Source: Hydractinia symbiolongicarpus
Taxonomy: Eukaryota > Cnidaria > Hydrozoa > Anthoathecata > Hydractiniidae
Direction of reading: 5' to 3'
Length of the DNA stretch: 64,000 nucleotides
Assembly: GCF_029227915.1 (NCBI RefSeq)
Contig: NC_079888.1
Coordinates: 11,513,001-11,577,000, forward strand
The notes below the pieces were generated by a model, which worked only from the letters and a program-made list of their open reading frames with translations, was not told the DNA's origin and did no database searches. Position 1 is the stretch's first letter, and every line of letters begins with the position of its first letter. A program made the position numbers and the translations under genes. Shown piece after piece: positions 49,901 through 58,492 of the stretch.

Positions 49901-52900
49901 AAATAACACCTGTTGCATGCTTTAAGAATTGAAATGAGTTTTTCGGTATAAGTGGCCTTTCTGTCCCATTTGTAAGCTGCAAAAAGTAATCATTCTATAC
50001 ACTCATTTTGCTTAATAGAGCATCAACTTGACATCCAGCATAATTATTTTAAAGTGCAATTGCAATCACATGGTGTAATAGGAGGGTAAAGTTCATAAGT
50101 AATTCCGTGTTTATAAAACTAGAAAACCATAAACATTGGTTGATTTTTGACCGGTTACAGTATAAAATATCAGCTCAGGTGAGAGTGCTTGATATTTAAA
50201 ATAATATTTAGTATATTTTTCCTATTTGTGACAAAATGCAACCTAATGTTCGTATTCTTTTTTAAAAAAATCTAAAATATTTGCTTACCAATTTTAGCAC
50301 ATTGAATTTAAACCATGTAAGATATTAAAAATGTACTCACCTATCCTATTTGATTTTATATCTGATTACTTCTCGTTGTATTAAACCTAAAATATCAAAT
50401 TTGTTATTTATATATGGTGTTCTGTAATATGTTTAAAGCAATTTATTTTGAAGAAAGGATTATAACAAACTCTTTCAAAAAAATATGAATGCAAAAAAAC
50501 GTTCATTTATCATGCCATGTAATTAGCAATTAATTACTTGCTTGATTAAGATGTCATAACTCCAAATAACCCTAGAAAGTGTACGAAAATACTTGTTACT
50601 CTTACCCAGGTCTGTCTTTAAGTTGTTTTTTTCTTCCTTTTATTAACCCAAGGTTTGTTAAAATGTGTTCAGTAAGAAAAACAATTAACTTGTGTCCCTT
50701 AATTGTCCATACAACTAATTAAAGGCTTAATTAACAAAAAAAACAGACATTGTAATATGTCTAGCTGATAACAATATTAGACAACTTATGATGCTATGTC
50801 TGGTTTATAAAAAATGCCTTGACATATTTCAAAGTTGGTGGGAATCTGGAAATTTTTAGGAAGAAATAATGATTTGTGTATTTGTTACACCAAAAATGTA
50901 CTTTGTAATCCAACTTATTGTTCTTGGTAAATCATGTTAAACCAAAATTTAAAAAACATGCAATGTTGTTATTAAAAAAAATATTTGTTTTTTATGAAGT
51001 GTGTAGGAAGTTTATAAAGTACAAAGGCTTTCATACTTTGGAAAAAAGCATTGTTGTTTGTTTACGTTTGTGGGAAAACAAACTACTATTCTACTCTTTA
51101 CTGCCATTAACAGTAATACGGGCCAATAATAACAAAAGAAATATTTGATTTTTTTTCTTAACGCTATCAAAAACAAAACAATAACATGATTTCTTGGAAA
51201 CTTTTAATTGTGGTTAATATGACAACAACAACAAAAACCAATTAATTAATTGTCAATAACAATGTGTATGAGGCACATTAACATGCAGTGTTTATATATA
51301 TATATATAATGAGACAAATGTTGGCAAAGGTGGAAAACTTTAAAGAATTAAATTACATACATTGGTATGTGTGTGACATAGAGTTACAAAATTACTAACC
51401 TTTTGATAAATTTTTGTTTTCTTTTATTTCAGAGGGTTATCATCACCTGAAAAGGAAACAAATAGCCCAGTAGACAGCGCACATAGCCATGAAACAGAAG
51501 AGTTTACACAAGAGCAAACCAATCCAGGTATATGTAGTTTTGAAACTTAGGTTATTATTTAACTAGGGTGTTTTATTGTTTTAACTTAGGCCAAAAAAAC
51601 TTCTCAAACTGAAAATGGAATACATACAGCACCACTTCACCCTAAAATTAAGCCTCTCATAAACTATATTATTTACAACACAAAACGTACAGTTAACCTG
51701 TGAATTGCATGTTGTCGAAAACATCAACAATAAAAAAGTTGCATGGCTTCAAAAAGAATTTAATGTCTATAAATTTGCAACTTTCGTAATATTACTTCCA
51801 AAAGTTCTTAAAAATATTTGCAATTGTGCATTATATAAAAACTAAGGTCTGTTACATGACTGTCATGTTATGATAAAGCACTTCTTGCTATATGCCAACT
51901 TCCACTCAAAGTAGTAGCTGTAATACAATGACATGTAGAATATGACAAATGTTTATTGATAGTGGGTGTATAATTTATATCAAGCGAAACATAAACAATA
52001 CCGTAATGAATGCTTTATAAAGTATTTAAATAAAAAAAATTTGTAATCATAACTGATACTAAGTAATGTTGTTGAAAAAGTTGTTAGCTTGTGTTTTGCA
52101 TTTAACTTCCCAATTGTTGAAAAAATGGTGTGTTAATTGATCATTTATTATAGTTCTCAGTTGTTTTTTCACTTTGAATGGTTCTGTCAGAAATACAGGG
52201 AACGACAATTGAAATGCATCATGAAGCTATAAATCACACATATAATTACTCCTAGTGACGCATGCTGAATAACCTTGTATTAGACCCAGACCTTGAAATT
52301 CAATTCAATTCCAACTTATCAAAAATTGCAACCTCTAGCCACCAAATTACAGAAAAGGAAAAAAATGATTAGTACTGTAATAGGGAATTAATTTTTACCT
52401 GTTTTCCAGAGAAACCAGTAAATAGTATGCCTGTCATGGCAACTGTTTGTTTATAATCACATTCTTAATTACAGCTTTATATAAGAACCATTCCTGTTAC
52501 GTCAATAACTATTCATTTTGCTAATCCATGTTTACAGTCAGCTTTTGTCGTGAAATTATCCTCCCATAAGGATCTTTCATGTAGACGCGCTACAAGTAAA
52601 AATAACAACATGTTAATACAATGCCAAACTTTAAAAAAAGTTCTTAAACACAAAAATGTTTCCAGCTACTTTTCCATGGATTTGATAATAAAAATTTAAT
52701 AAATATAGATCATGTTTTCTATAGGGCTAATGAAATATATACAAGATAGCACGATAGCATGATGGTTCAGGGAAAAATAACCTAAATTTATCTTAATGAT
52801 AGTCGTCTTCAACCATCTACAATTTGACCACTAAATTGAATCAGGCCCTGTTCTTTGATTGAAAAAACTGCAGGGTCAAAAAAAGTAAATAACACTAGGT

Positions 52901-55900
52901 TGTAAATTATTTTTAATATATTAAACGGGCAGTGGAAAAATCCATGTAGGCAGAAGAACAATGGAAAGTATGCGTTGATTATTAATAATGTCAGTATTGA
53001 CCCATAGATGCACAATTTTTTTTTAAAAGTTTTATAACCTGTTGCATGTCTTATAAAGAGTTTAAAGCCCTGATCAGAATAATATAAAGAACGTTTAAGG
53101 AGATAAGAGGGTTTAAAACTTTAGCTGACGTTAGCAAAGGCCTGTCAAAGTACCAATAAATTTTTAGAAGTATACCTGTTGACATCATTACCATGTCTGT
53201 TCCAAAAAGGGTGGGTTGACCCAGCTTTGGGAAAATGCCGTAATTTTGGTCTGGGATGGTCCCTAGTTGTCTATGCGAGAGATGATGTCAGTTTTTTTAC
53301 ACCACTTGCAAGGCCTTAAAGCTAAACTCAATCTGATGTGCAAAGGTTGTGACGTTACGTCAATATAACTTGTTTGTCGTTCAACATATAAGATATAGCT
53401 TCTCACATACTTTTAAGGAGAAAAGTGACTGTCAGAATTGCCTCTTCCTATTATCATCATAGATATAAATCCTAGGTGACAGATTTGCATACAAAGCCAT
53501 TTGTTCATTATGCATACCTTCTGCATCCTTGTCTTTTGCATAAAGTAATGTATTTACTTAGCATGGTTGTATATACAACCATTTTGACCATGCACATAGG
53601 ATAGGGATATTTTTATAGAGACTAGTTGTTATCCTGTAGAAAATCCATGGGCTTTGTGTTTAAAATTCCATGGGAATTTATGCATTAGAATAAAGTAAAT
53701 AAAATATATCATATTTCCAATTCTGTGTATCTGTAGCACAACTTTTTTATACACAGGCAGCATATAATAATATAGACACCAGTCTGCAGAAAATCAACAG
53801 GAAATTATATTGCCTTTGCTATTTAGGCCAGATATATTTCACATTCTTGTCAGAAGCAGAAATACTTCTTAATGCAGTTAAAATTAGAACTAGTGGTTTT
53901 TTGAAAATTGTTGATCAACTTTGTTATGCATTTAATTATTACTGACAATTGGCTAATTTACCACTAGAGAAAAGAAATCTTTGCCAAAAGTAAAATGAAT
54001 TCAACTTGTGGATAAGCTGCTCTTGAGAAAAAAAATGCCCCATAGAATGTGCAGCCAAATGGAAATGAACCTTCTGCTTGTAACAAAATTAATGGGATAA
54101 GGTGTTCTTTAGTTATAGAATTACCTATAAAGTCTTAAAATGCTCAATTTCTTTGAAAAAATGGAAATTTCCCCTAATGTCCTCTTGTGTGTGTCCATAA
54201 TGCTTACGAAGTCATGCACAGACAGGCATCGGTTAAATGCAATAAAAGGGGAAAAGAGTAATATCTAATAAAAAATTACAGATGTATAGAGGAAGGATTG
54301 AGGTTAAAAATTGTCAGTTTCACAAATTTTTAAATAATCATTATAAACAAGCCAGTTAGAGAAACTAGTTAAGGATCCTTCAATTATTAAAAAGTGGTGT
54401 CTGTTTTGCTAAATACATCAAGTGTGAATGAAAACTGTCTCTTATCCTGGATAACCCCTCCATAAATGACTGTAGTTGACTTTCTCAAAAAAATTACTTC
54501 AAACATGTAAATCGGGGGCTGAATAAGCGAAAATTAAAAATTAAATTGTTACTAATTATTTTTCTATTTTTTCCCTGCCTTTTTCTTGAACTATTTATAA
54601 AAAATTTTAAACCCTTTTAAAAATGTTGGTAAACTAGCATGGCAGTGACTGGATACTGTATAGCTAGAACACAGTAAAGCAAAAAGTTGCCTCACCAGGG
54701 TATAATCAAGAAATCTAAAATAGAGGCTCTAAAATGCTAAATGAAATTTCATCAAAGTGATTTAAAGCTTATTCCTTTACAACTTGTATGAAATGGGTTA
54801 TATTTTCACATATTTTGAAGTAAATATAGTTAGCTTCTCTTATAAATTAGAAAAATCCAGGACAAATTCTAATTGCGATATACCTGTATATCTGCTCCTA
54901 AAAACACTTGATTAAATTTTGCTGGCTTCTGTTTGACTTCTGTTTTTGTAACATTTTTTGACTTTTCCAGATTTAGTTGGAAACTGACCTTTGTTAATTC
55001 AAAGTTACTTGGCTTGTTGATTTAAGTAATTACACAAATCATGATTGAGAAATGTAGTTACATTTAGGGCATCTGAAAGGGAAGGTTTGCATCTTATGTC
55101 TTAAATTTTTATTAGGTGTCAAAAAATTTTGATGAGCTAGGTACAATTTTCTAATGCAGGACTATTTTACACCATTGAGATATGCTTTGTTTCTAGCTCT
55201 CATGATATTGCTATGTGTATCTATACTTTTTTAACTGCATTTTTTACCCAGTATTTCTTTATCCTTCTATGTAGCTAGCTACTGAACTCTAGTGGAATTC
55301 ATTTTTCTTTTTTACCAATACTTACGAGGACTGCGTTTCTATAAACTTTCTTGATTTGTTATATCTAGTGACTACAATTTCATAAGCCTACACATGCCCC
55401 ATCCACACTAGATATCCACCAAAATAACATCATTTTAAAAGATTGAGTAGCCAACTGCTTGCCGTCAGAAATAAAAACAACTAAAATTTGCTACCATTTT
55501 GAATTTTAATCGGACAACCTTGAATTTTCAAGCAGCAAGTTTTTCCGACTTTAACTTTAGAGCTTTCAATTGGTTTGCATATTTGATCTCAAACTATACT
55601 AGTCTAATCATCCTGTAAAATATGCAATTTTTGACTACGACTTAAGTGGAGAAAGTTATATCAATAAACCTATCCTCGAAATATGATCTTTCTCTTAAAG
55701 AAAGCTTAGTATGTAGCTACGATCTATAAACAACAGGAATAAACCAAGCTCGTTATAACTTACCTTTGGAGGTTTTTCTCTTTAGTGGTTTGATAACTTT
55801 TAGCACATTGCATTTTTCATACTATTTTCTTTTACTTTCTGTCGGGTTTTGAACTCGTGTTCTCATTTCCAGACTGTTTGATGCATTGTTTGACGTCATT

Positions 55901-58492
55901 CCCAGGTAAACGCTTGTTATCTCCTTCCGTATGAAATATAGACAACATTTTCTTGCCTTTGCAAAAATTCTATATTGTTGCATAACAGTTGTTTAGTAGT
56001 AACAGCCTACCACCGTAGGGATTTAAAGGAGAGCTGGAGTTTCAAGTTTCCTTACATGTTCTTGTGTTAACATTTTTATGAAACAACGTAAAACAAGTAA
56101 AATATCAAACATTAACTTTAAAACTTAAAAAAGTTTAGAATAAACAGAAATTTCTGTCTATTGTTCCGTAGGATTTTATTAAAAACATTTGGCTGTCTTT
56201 TAGACGAAATATATACCAGTACTAGAGTTTTTTATTTCTTTGTTAAGTTTTTCAGCTGTTTCATATTGCGCTTTTCCCAGTCAAGTAACGTGTATATAAA
56301 TAAGGCTGGCATCTGAAGTCGCGTGGACATTTTATATACTTGATGCCTGATGATAGAATTATTGTGCAAGTTCAATCTATACTTACTACATTCTTGTGTG
56401 AAGTATGTCCAAATTAACTACTTGATTCTTTGCATAGATACTACTGAAACATATCTCCCACAACATCGTCGATTGAGCGAATCAACTGTTGAACGTTTAA
56501 TCACAGAACCAAGTTCACAAGGCGCAGACGCTTCGTGGAAGCATGCAAAACAAGTCTATCGCTGTCCTCTCTGCGCTAAAATATTTCCATTTAAAAGTAA
56601 ACTGCAAAGACATGTCTTAGTTCATACAGGAATTAAGCCATACAAGTAAGTTTCTTCTACTCTTACTTTTACTTATTTTTTTGCTTTTTGCTTAGTGTTA
56701 TTTCGAAGCTTAACTTCGTTAAAGAGTTAGCTATCTATTTATTTTATTGTTTTTTCTTTCAAAATGGCGGCATTTACGATGGTTTTACGCGTTGTGTAAA
56801 CAATAGAAATACTTAAACAGGATTCTTTTAAAAGAGCTCTTTTTTACATATTACATTTACTTCCCAACTTCAGGTGTACTGTATGTGGACGTGGGTTCAC
56901 ACAGCAGATAGATTTGCAGCGCCATTTGACTCGTCACACTGGAGAAAAACCTTTTAAATGCCATCTCTGTAAGGCCCAGTTCATACGTGCTGATAATTTA
57001 AGGAAACACTGCAAGGACGCTCATTACGTAAATATTGAAGAACCTATTCGGAAAAGGCGAAGAAAAACAACTGGAAGTGACACTGTATTGCCGCCATTAG
57101 AGGTAGCTATCGCTTTGGCGTTGTCAGAGACTGAACGAAATGGTGGTCGAGTTTTGGGCAGAGCTGTAACGAAATCTGCGACGAAAACAACAACATCCAT
57201 CAAAACAAGGTACGCTTTTCGGTAATTATTGTTATTATCATTTTTTATTATATTAAATTATAAGGGATGAGTAAAATGTCATATTCGTTTCTTACAGACA
57301 GGAGCAGCGTCGTTCTGAAGAAGCAAATACAGCAAGTTACTCGCACCAGCCCCGTCTGCTTCATCCGGAGGTTCCTTCCTATCAGGCTGTTTACCCGCCA
57401 CATCTAGTGACAAGACATGATCTACGTTATCCATTTCAACCCAAGATAGATAGCAACCAACCCTATGCTATACATCGAAGACCAGGTTCACCGACAGTGG
57501 AGCGACCTTCTAGCCCTGATCGTAAAGGACTGGAACAAAGAGGAGGCTATCCTCCAAGTGAATCACCAAGGTACTACAAGAATCAACCTCTTTCTGCTGT
57601 TGCATATTACTCCCATCCACCTCATGAGAGAGAAACAAGCGAGATGCGTTTTCAAGATAGAGAACGTGCTGTAAGATTAAACAATCCGCGAATACCACCA
57701 GAGCATAGATTTATTGATCCTAGATATCCAGTTGAATACCGATCAATGGCAATAGATTCCAGAAGTCAAGGTTATATGTCCAGGCCCCCTGAACACAGAC
57801 ACCGCTTGCCTAATGAATATGAATATTCCAATCGCCGTGGCTCTGAAGTTCCGCTCGTTCATAAAAGATCTGACGATGTTGATGAATTTCCTGACCGTCG
57901 GACTATGGTAGATGCGGATTACACAATGAAATATGTCAGCTCTCCTCGTGACAATGATGTCGTCCAACCGCGATCAGAGAGGGAAGATGTTACAGGTTAT
58001 AGAGGGGATGAACCATTTGATGCTCGAGCAACGTTTATAAATAGATATTCGTCAAAACATCAGCAAAAATCTGACACCGGAAGATTTGTAGTGCCTCACC
58101 TAGATAGAGATACTCACCGGGCAGTGTTTTTAGACAAAGCAAGCGTCAATTATGGTGATCATAGTCAGATAAGATCAGACCGGTCACCTGAAATGCAGGA
58201 TGGTCGAGGTGACAGGGCGGAATATCGTAATGTAGAATCATACGATAAATATGAGGGAAGGTCAATGGTGGGTAAAAATTCCTCCGCTGACCCTGGTGAA
58301 TATATCTCAATGGCGACAGACAGAAATCGCTTTTCAACTTCGCCCGGTTCTGTGAATAAACCCGGCGAAGAAAATGTTGAAAAATCGAACGCACACGTCG
58401 TTGCACAGGATAATGTGTACGTGGATGAACAAGAAACCCCCATTGTTACGCCCAGTGATGACCTCGCTATGGTTTCCAAAGGAGCCGTATGA
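37908..58492 (+). CDS. C2H2 zinc-finger transcription factor (MECOM/PRDM16-like plan without PR domain), spliced
   Basis: Eight exons (37908-37965, 42190-42407, 43062-43111, 48722-49759, 51433-51527, 56438-56645, 56874-57209, 57298-58492) join in phase at every GT-AG junction into 1065 residues. Domains: basic N-terminal peptide MRQKVQARKSAEA (1-13); C2HC finger (C33, C36, H49, C55); disordered Ser/Thr/Pro/Tyr-rich region (~110-480); three C2H2 fingers (C529-H549, C557-H577, C585-H606) with HTGxKP linkers; nuclear localisation signal RKRRRK (615-620); Arg/Tyr/Pro-rich disordered tail to 1065. It should act in the nucleus as a sequence-specific DNA-binding regulator. MRxKxxARK matches the PRDM3/16 N-terminus, known to bind RBBP4 of NuRD. 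The C-x2-C-x12-H-x5-C finger and the KIFP...PFKCHLC triplet also recall MECOM. No PR domain or CtBP PxDLS motif was found. BCL11-like or OVOL-like identity is possible. The second in-frame ATG was chosen because it has G at -3 and aligns with the known motif; an ATG at 37893 would add MGYLA. Confidence 0.85.
40978..41012. repeat. Perfect 16-bp hairpin containing TGACGTCA-type sites
   Basis: GACGTCAGCAAAAAAT at 40978-40993, a GAG loop, and its exact complement ending GCTGACGTC at 41012. Each arm carries a CRE-like GACGTCA core. It abuts the repeat at 41013-41754, which has a similar TGCTGACGTCAG word at about 41228. Confidence 0.85.
41013..41754 (-). mobile_element. Helitron-like dispersed repeat, copy 1
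   Basis: On the minus strand it begins TCTATATAATAACATGACAT next to an A. It contains a block shared with the copies ending at 44557 and 53463 (on the + strand CCAAATTGGTCCCAGGTGGT followed by CCCTAGTTACCCA) and internal repeats starting CTGATCAA (41087, 41156, 41321). A TC start preceded by A is the Helitron convention. No helicase is present and the 3' end is undefined. The minus-strand open frame over it is a by-product of these repeats. Confidence 0.5.
42190..42407 (+). CDS. Zinc-finger gene exon 2 (acidic stretch and C2HC finger)
   Basis: The acceptor is TTTTTTGTTTAG and the donor TTG|GTAGGT. It encodes residues 20-92: acidic DEEHDEGEPD, then CGHC...H-x5-C (C33, C36, H49, C55), then a Ser/Thr/Glu-rich linker. 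A terminal Cys instead of His is typical of the isolated first fingers of MECOM/PRDM16, BCL11 and SALL proteins. The C-x2-C-x12-H spacing matches MECOM better than BCL11. Confidence 0.85.
42455..42730. repeat. Dispersed repeat S, copy 1
   Basis: It shares CTATATGTTTACT-C/T-ACAAA at one end and a TATGCAGCATAAT block at the other with the copy at 47690-47965. It lies in intron 2. The class is unknown. Confidence 0.45.
43062..43111 (+). CDS. Zinc-finger gene exon 3 (short helical segment)
   Basis: A 50-nt exon (acceptor TTCTATTTAG, donor AGAG|GTAGTA) reads LQSNIKVKNLNQDLQK plus two bases. It starts in phase 0 and ends in phase 2, exactly what exons 2 and 4 need (AG+G gives Arg). With the preceding EEIEQL it forms a Leu-spaced, probably coiled-coil helix. 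The exact phase fit on both sides is the main support. Confidence 0.75.
43880..44680. repeat. Dispersed repeat S, copy 2 (interrupted)
   Basis: The left part (AACCGATGTGCAGATTTCAA...) and right part (TAATTAAATCTGAAACTCTT...) align with successive parts of the copy at 47690-47965. The middle is occupied by the Helitron-like copy ending at 44557, suggesting that element inserted into an older S repeat. Confidence 0.4.
44255..44557 (-). mobile_element. Helitron-like dispersed repeat, copy 2
   Basis: On the minus strand it begins TCTATATTATAATACCCGTA preceded by A, then GTCTGTCTGTCATGCAAAAT, nearly the same as the element starting at 62211. Its far part contains the GGTCC-GAGTGGTCCCTAATTACCCA block shared with copies 1 and 3. 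It is non-autonomous. Confidence 0.55.
45480..47650 (-). mobile_element. Decayed RTE-like LINE with PHD-like finger (antisense in intron 3)
   Basis: Read on the minus strand from 47650, the order is a connecting region (WWWNDTVASAVKEK, about 47430-47500), RT fingers and palm (KAAGHSGI, MPGKGTTD, VDLKKAFDRVP, VGVDQGSVLSPLLF), an active-site YADN at 46375-46386, a PHD-like finger (CPCGICKKG...CKRW, about 46085-46225) and the RTE C-terminal motif FRWFGHLEHM near 45740. Several frameshifts and stops break it and the endonuclease is absent. The catalytic YADD is changed to YADN and the last finger Cys to Trp. It belongs to the same family as the copy at 27744, is older in appearance, and preserves more of the 5' part of the RT. 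Confidence 0.9.
47690..47965. repeat. Dispersed repeat S, copy 3
   Basis: The most complete copy of the S repeat. It contains CCCTATATGTTTACTCACAA, AAACCGACATGCAGATCCCA, CACCATAATTCATGCAGCAT and TTGTGAATATC-type words shared with the copies at 42455 and 43880/44600. The class is unknown. Confidence 0.45.
48722..49759 (+). CDS. Zinc-finger gene exon 4 (long disordered region)
   Basis: The acceptor TTTTGTTTTTAG and donor CA|GTAAGT bracket 1038 open nucleotides, residues 109-455. It begins basic (KHRKGLVRRLKPP) and then becomes Ser/Thr/Pro-rich with a Tyr/His-rich patch (about residues 270-310). No folded domain is recognisable. This is the largest open frame in the window after exon 8, and its codon use is unlike the surrounding AT-rich noise. 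Confidence 0.9.
49760..51432. other. Intron 4 of the zinc-finger gene
   Basis: AT-rich, with a TA microsatellite at about 51293-51308. No other structure was recognised. Confidence 0.6.
51433..51527 (+). CDS. Zinc-finger gene exon 5 (acidic linker)
   Basis: The acceptor TTCTTTTATTTCAG and donor CCAG|GTATAT bracket 95 nt, open in the required phase (phase 2 in, phase 1 out). It encodes GLSSPEKETNSPVDSAHSHE and more Glu/Thr-rich sequence, a disordered linker before the finger array. Confidence 0.8.
53041..53463 (-). mobile_element. Helitron-like dispersed repeat, copy 3
   Basis: It shares with copy 1 the CTGATCA...AATAA, GTTTAAGGAGATAAGAGGGT and TAGCTGACGTTAGCAAA words, and the GGTC-TGGGATGGTCCCTAGTT block. 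Its putative minus-strand start (TCTATGATGATAATAGG, preceded by A) is diverged. It lies in intron 5 in the same orientation as copies 1 and 2. Confidence 0.5.
55873..55905 (+). CDS. Possible 33-nt cassette exon of the zinc-finger gene
   Basis: A strong acceptor (TGTTCTCATTTCCAG) and a CCAG|GTAAAC donor enclose 33 nt in intron 5. It is open and phase-symmetric (phase 1 in, phase 1 out), so inclusion would add 11 residues (DCLMHCLTSFP) between exons 5 and 6 without changing frame. The insert is hydrophobic with two Cys, unlike its disordered surroundings. Use in transcripts is unproven. Confidence 0.4.
56438..56645 (+). CDS. Zinc-finger gene exon 6 (C2H2 finger 1)
   Basis: The acceptor TCTTTGCATAG completes GAT with the last base of exon 5. 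The donor AA|GTAAGT splits the Lys codon of the inter-finger linker. It encodes residues 487-556 with C529, C532, H545 and H549 and an HTGIKPYK linker. A finger array split by an intron in the linker is common in metazoan C2H2 genes. Confidence 0.95.
56874..57209 (+). CDS. Zinc-finger gene exon 7 (C2H2 fingers 2-3 and NLS)
   Basis: The acceptor ACTTCCCAACTTCAG and donor AAG|GTACGC bracket 336 nt. It encodes finger 2 (C557, C560, H573, H577), a canonical HTGEKPFKC linker, finger 3 (C585, C588, H601, H606, with H-x4-H spacing), the basic cluster RKRRRK, and a helix-prone LEVAIALALSETERN segment. Three fingers with TGEKP-type linkers should contact about 9-10 bp of DNA. Confidence 0.95.
57298..58492 (+). 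CDS. Zinc-finger gene exon 8 (Arg/Tyr-rich C-terminal tail)
   Basis: After TTCGTTTCTTACAG the frame is open for 1195 nt to TGA (58490-58492), residues 668-1065. The region is Arg/Asp/Tyr/Pro-rich and low-complexity (for example PEHRFIDPRYPVEYRS), likely disordered and able to make multivalent contacts. No known domain was recognised. Confidence 0.95.

Larger units (their letters stand above)
51528..56437. other. Intron 5 of the zinc-finger gene
   Basis: 4.9 kb, mostly featureless AT-rich DNA. It holds the Helitron-like copy at 53041-53463 and the possible 33-nt cassette exon at 55873. Confidence 0.6.

Noticed and set aside
57510-58479. Minus-strand and alternate-frame ORFs over exon 8
   Set aside because: Shadows of the long + strand exon; the + frame is phase-linked to the zinc fingers.
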